Made by a program: the position numbers and the translations under genes. Positions 4,910-6,851 of a stretch of 6,851 nt of DNA are shown here, one piece after another. The notes under the pieces are model-generated. The model was not told the DNA's origin, did no database searches, and saw nothing but the letters and a program-made list of their open reading frames with translations. Each line of letters opens with the position of its first letter. Within the stretch, counting starts at the first letter, position 1. Source of the DNA: Candidatus Zixiibacteriota bacterium (GTDB lineage Bacteria > Zixibacteria > MSB-5A5 > GN15 > PGXB01); contig QNAH01000149.1 of the NCBI GenBank assembly GCA_003641425.1, forward strand, positions 1-6,851, in the 5' to 3' direction.

Positions 4910-5332
4910 ATGGATACTCCTGCGGCAAATAGAAAGGTCCTGGTATTTCTGGCCGGGATAGTCTGGTCGCTGGTCGGACTGGGATTGATTCTCGCGGCTG
5001 TTAATTGGCTCGCATCAGCCGACGGCGGCGTTGTATATGCCGTCACAGCCGGGATTATTATCGGCGGCGCGATATATTATTTCGGCTTTTCACGCCTGGC
5101 GGCCGCCAACCTGACACGGATCTATGCCCAGGCGCCGGGTAAAGATAAAGTCTGCATTTTCGCCTTCCAGAACAAGCGGTCATACTATATCGTGATAATC
5201 ATGATCCTGATGGGGTACGCCCTGCGGCATCTGCTGATCAACAAAATCTACCTCTCCCCGGTCTATCTGGCCATCGGACTGGGGCTGTTTCTGGCCAGCC
5301 TGCGTTATTACCGGCGCTTGACCCGTCAATAG
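4910..5332 (+). CDS. Small four-helix membrane protein of unknown function
   Basis: 140 residues, complete, not assignable to a family by eye. Hydrophobic helices lie at about residues 10-34, 38-60, 91-110 and 114-132. The loop 61-90 is rich in Arg/Lys (SR, TR, GKDK, NKR) and the C-terminus ends RYYRRLTRQ, so both ends and the central loop should be cytoplasmic by the positive-inside rule. No catalytic motif, cofactor site or signal peptide is visible. The ATG is the only plausible start: an in-frame stop TAA lies at 4883-4885 and no other start codon comes between. The ORF runs through regular codons with the same GC-rich third positions as the peptidase gene, supporting a real gene. It faces the FG-GAP gene convergently and has no operon partner in the window. 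Confidence 0.75.
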   Translation: MDTPAANRKVLVFLAGIVWSLVGLGLILAAVNWLASADGGVVYAVTAGIIIGGAIYYFGFSRLAAANLTRIYAQAPGKDKVCIFAFQNKRSYYIVIIMILMGYALRHLLINKIYLSPVYLAIGLGLFLASLRYYRRLTRQ

Positions 5333-5356
5333 AGTTTCCCGCAGTCACCCAACATA

Positions 5357-5376
5357 TTATCCACAACTTATCCACA
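5357..5376 (+). promoter_or_regulatory. Pair of consensus DnaA boxes, 11 bp apart
   Basis: TTATCCACA occurs at 5357-5365 and again at 5368-5376, same orientation, start to start 11 bp, on one face of the helix. This is the consensus bacterial DnaA box. It lies in the 72-bp gap between two convergent genes, so it is unlikely to be a promoter element for either. A DnaA-binding or titration site, or the fringe of an origin, is possible, but no dnaA, dnaN, gidA or similar neighbour is present. Confidence 0.55.
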
Positions 5377-5404
5377 TAGCCATGTTGTTGTAAATCAACG
5401 ACTT

Positions 5405-6850
5405 TTACTCAATTGTCCGATTGATATGAATATTGAAACTGCCCGAACCGGCATTGATCATGACCAGATCATTATCGCCATCGCCGTCGATATCACCCGG
5501 TATCGTCACCATCGGTATTCCGCTTGATTTATAATTGGCGGGCGGCTCGAATGTGCCGTCGCCGTTATTTATCAGTATAACGGCATAATCATTATGCTCG
5601 TCGGTCACAGCCAGATCGACATAGCCGTCATTATCGAAATCGGCGGCAGATACCGACCGGGTATATTCACAGGCTGTAACTATATGTCGGCCATTGAAGG
5701 TGCCGCTTCCGGAGTTGGTGTATATTTCCAAACTACCAGTCAGGCTGAGGATCCGAATCAGGTCGTAGTCACCGTCATTGTCGATGTCCGCGGCCTCAAT
5801 ATCGCCGCTGTAGGCGTTTATATTCCCATAATCAGCCGGAGCTTGAAAGGTACCGTCGCCCTTTCCTTTAAATATCAGGATTCCAGTGTAATTTACCGCG
5901 GCCATATCGACTATACCGTCCGAGTCCAGATCCGCCGCGCAAAGGGCATTGGCACCGATGCCCATATCGTAAACCACTCTTTGGCCGAAAGTCCCGCCGC
6001 CGTCATTAAAAAAGAGTTCAATGCCGATTTCAGAATATATTAGAGCCAGGTCAATGTCGCCGTCATAATCGAAATCCTCGGCAATTATGTCATTTCCATA
6101 GTCACTTATAGTGTATTCGTCCGACTGTAGAAATAGGCCGGCACCACTGTTGAAATGAATATCCAGAAGATTAGAGTATATGTTTATGACGGCAATATCG
6201 AGATCGTTGTCGCCGTCGAAATCGGCACAGCATATTTTATAAGGGCAATCATCGGTAGTTATTGTCGAGTGCAGCATGAAAGAGCCATAGCCGTTATTTT
6301 CAAAATAAGCCCCATTATCGCCGGTACAATTGACCGTGACAATATCGAGATCGCCGTCACCATCGAAATCTGCCAGACATCCGTCATTGGCTCCATAAGA
6401 ATTACCATTGGGATTGGGATACTCCATCTGCGGCATAAACAAACCATAAGTCGCGGCCGAGGCAATATTTGACAGTCCCGACCAAACCTGATCTTCCCAG
6501 AATGATCTCAGGCCGAAATAGTACATAGTTGAATGTTCCAGCCCGGTGACCCGCATCGATTGCGGTGTCCCGGCTGTCGCCGGCTCGGGTACCGCGGAAA
6601 CCGGCCTGGCAAAAGACCAGTTGCTCTCATAAATCGGCTCGGTCGAGTATCTAATTTCGTACCTGGTAATCTCACCGGTATCGCCGACAATAGCCGGCGC
6701 GGTCCAGTGCAGGGTTAATTCTGTATAAGTAACACTATCGGCATACAGATCATCAATCTCTTCTATATTCACACTGGTCGCGTAGAGGGTAATATCATCC
6801 CAGCCTCGGGGATGGGAGTACCTGTCTTCATACAAAACCGCCTGTATGGT
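5405..6850 (-). CDS. FN3 plus seven-repeat FG-GAP/VCBS protein, C-terminal part (5' truncated)
   Basis: 481 residues are visible to the stop TAA (5407-5405); the frame stays open past the right edge. A TTG at 6835 could be called as a start, but no SD or signal peptide precedes the domains, so the true start is outside. Counting from that TTG, residues about 32-128 form a fibronectin type III domain (LTLHWTAP, YEIRYST, GLEHSTMYYFGLRSF). Seven calcium-loop motifs of the form DxDxDGxxD follow at 156, 205, 254, 302, 350, 399 and 448, at intervals of 48-49 residues; this is the FG-GAP/VCBS repeat, often followed by NNGDGTF. Seven equal repeats predict a complete seven-bladed beta-propeller, as in integrin alpha heads. 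The chain ends 20 residues after the last loop, with no dockerin, cell-wall anchor or C-terminal sorting domain. It is inferred to be exported and calcium-stabilised, with adhesion or carbohydrate binding possible; no catalytic residues are seen. Confidence 0.85.
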   Translation of the reverse strand, partial: TIQAVLYEDRYSHPRGWDDITLYATSVNIEEIDDLYADSVTYTELTLHWTAPAIVGDTGEITRYEIRYSTEPIYESNWSFARPVSAVPEPATAGTPQSMRVTGLEHSTMYYFGLRSFWEDQVWSGLSNIASAATYGLFMPQMEYPNPNGNSYGANDGCLADFDGDGDLDIVTVNCTGDNGAYFENNGYGSFMLHSTITTDDCPYKICCADFDGDNDLDIAVINIYSNLLDIHFNSGAGLFLQSDEYTISDYGNDIIAEDFDYDGDIDLALIYSEIGIELFFNDGGGTFGQRVVYDMGIGANALCAADLDSDGIVDMAAVNYTGILIFKGKGDGTFQAPADYGNINAYSGDIEAADIDNDGDYDLIRILSLTGSLEIYTNSGSGTFNGRHIVTACEYTRSVSAADFDNDGYVDLAVTDEHNDYAVILINNGDGTFEPPANYKSSGIPMVTIPGDIDGDGDNDLVMINAGSGSFNIHINRTIE

Positions 6851-6851
6851 A

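Noticed and set aside
5386..5398. GTTG/CAAC stem as a shared terminator of the convergent genes
   Set aside because: Only 4 bp of stem and a short interrupted T-run; too weak to call.

Overview
The window looks like chromosomal DNA from an uncultured, Gram-negative-type bacterium. The gene content (a swivel-less PEP/pyruvate-binding protein, an exported S9 peptidase, an FN3 plus FG-GAP propeller protein) and the moderate GC fit the FCB side of the tree (Zixibacteria/Bacteroidetes-like lineages). That placement is inference from protein style; no rRNA or taxonomic marker is present.

Layout. (1) 2-1084 (+): the C-terminal 360 residues of a PEP/pyruvate-binding (PPDK N-domain-like) protein, cut by the left edge. 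(2) 1253-3238 (+): a complete secreted prolyl-oligopeptidase-family (S9) serine peptidase with a consensus ribosome-binding site and a clear intrinsic terminator at 3272-3303. (3) 3304-4875: about 1.5 kb with no credible gene, packed with short palindromic repeats of several families. These include five hairpins with TGCAG at the left edge, a nested element with 8-bp terminal inverted repeats, a four-hairpin compound element, two oppositely oriented dRS3-like ATTCC/GGGAAT repeats, a hairpin family duplicated 80 bp apart, boxes repeated every 20 bp, a 15-bp stem-loop, and a GTAG-flanked REP-like hairpin. (4) 4910-5332 (+): a small four-helix inner-membrane protein of unknown function. Consensus -35 and -10 hexamers sit so close to its ATG that the mRNA is probably leaderless or nearly so, and a 9-bp dyad overlaps this promoter. 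(5) 5333-5404: a convergent gap holding two perfect DnaA-box 9-mers exactly 11 bp apart. (6) 5405-6850 (-): the C-terminal part of an exported protein with one fibronectin type III domain and seven calcium-loop FG-GAP/VCBS repeats spaced 48-49 residues, as expected for a seven-bladed beta-propeller. Its start lies beyond the right edge.

The genes do not form an obvious pathway. The first two point the same way but are separated by 168 bp, and the peptidase has its own expression signals. Two proteins (S9 peptidase, FG-GAP protein) are extracytoplasmic and one is an integral membrane protein. The most unusual parts are the non-coding ones: the hairpin island, the leaderless promoter with a dyad, and the paired DnaA boxes.
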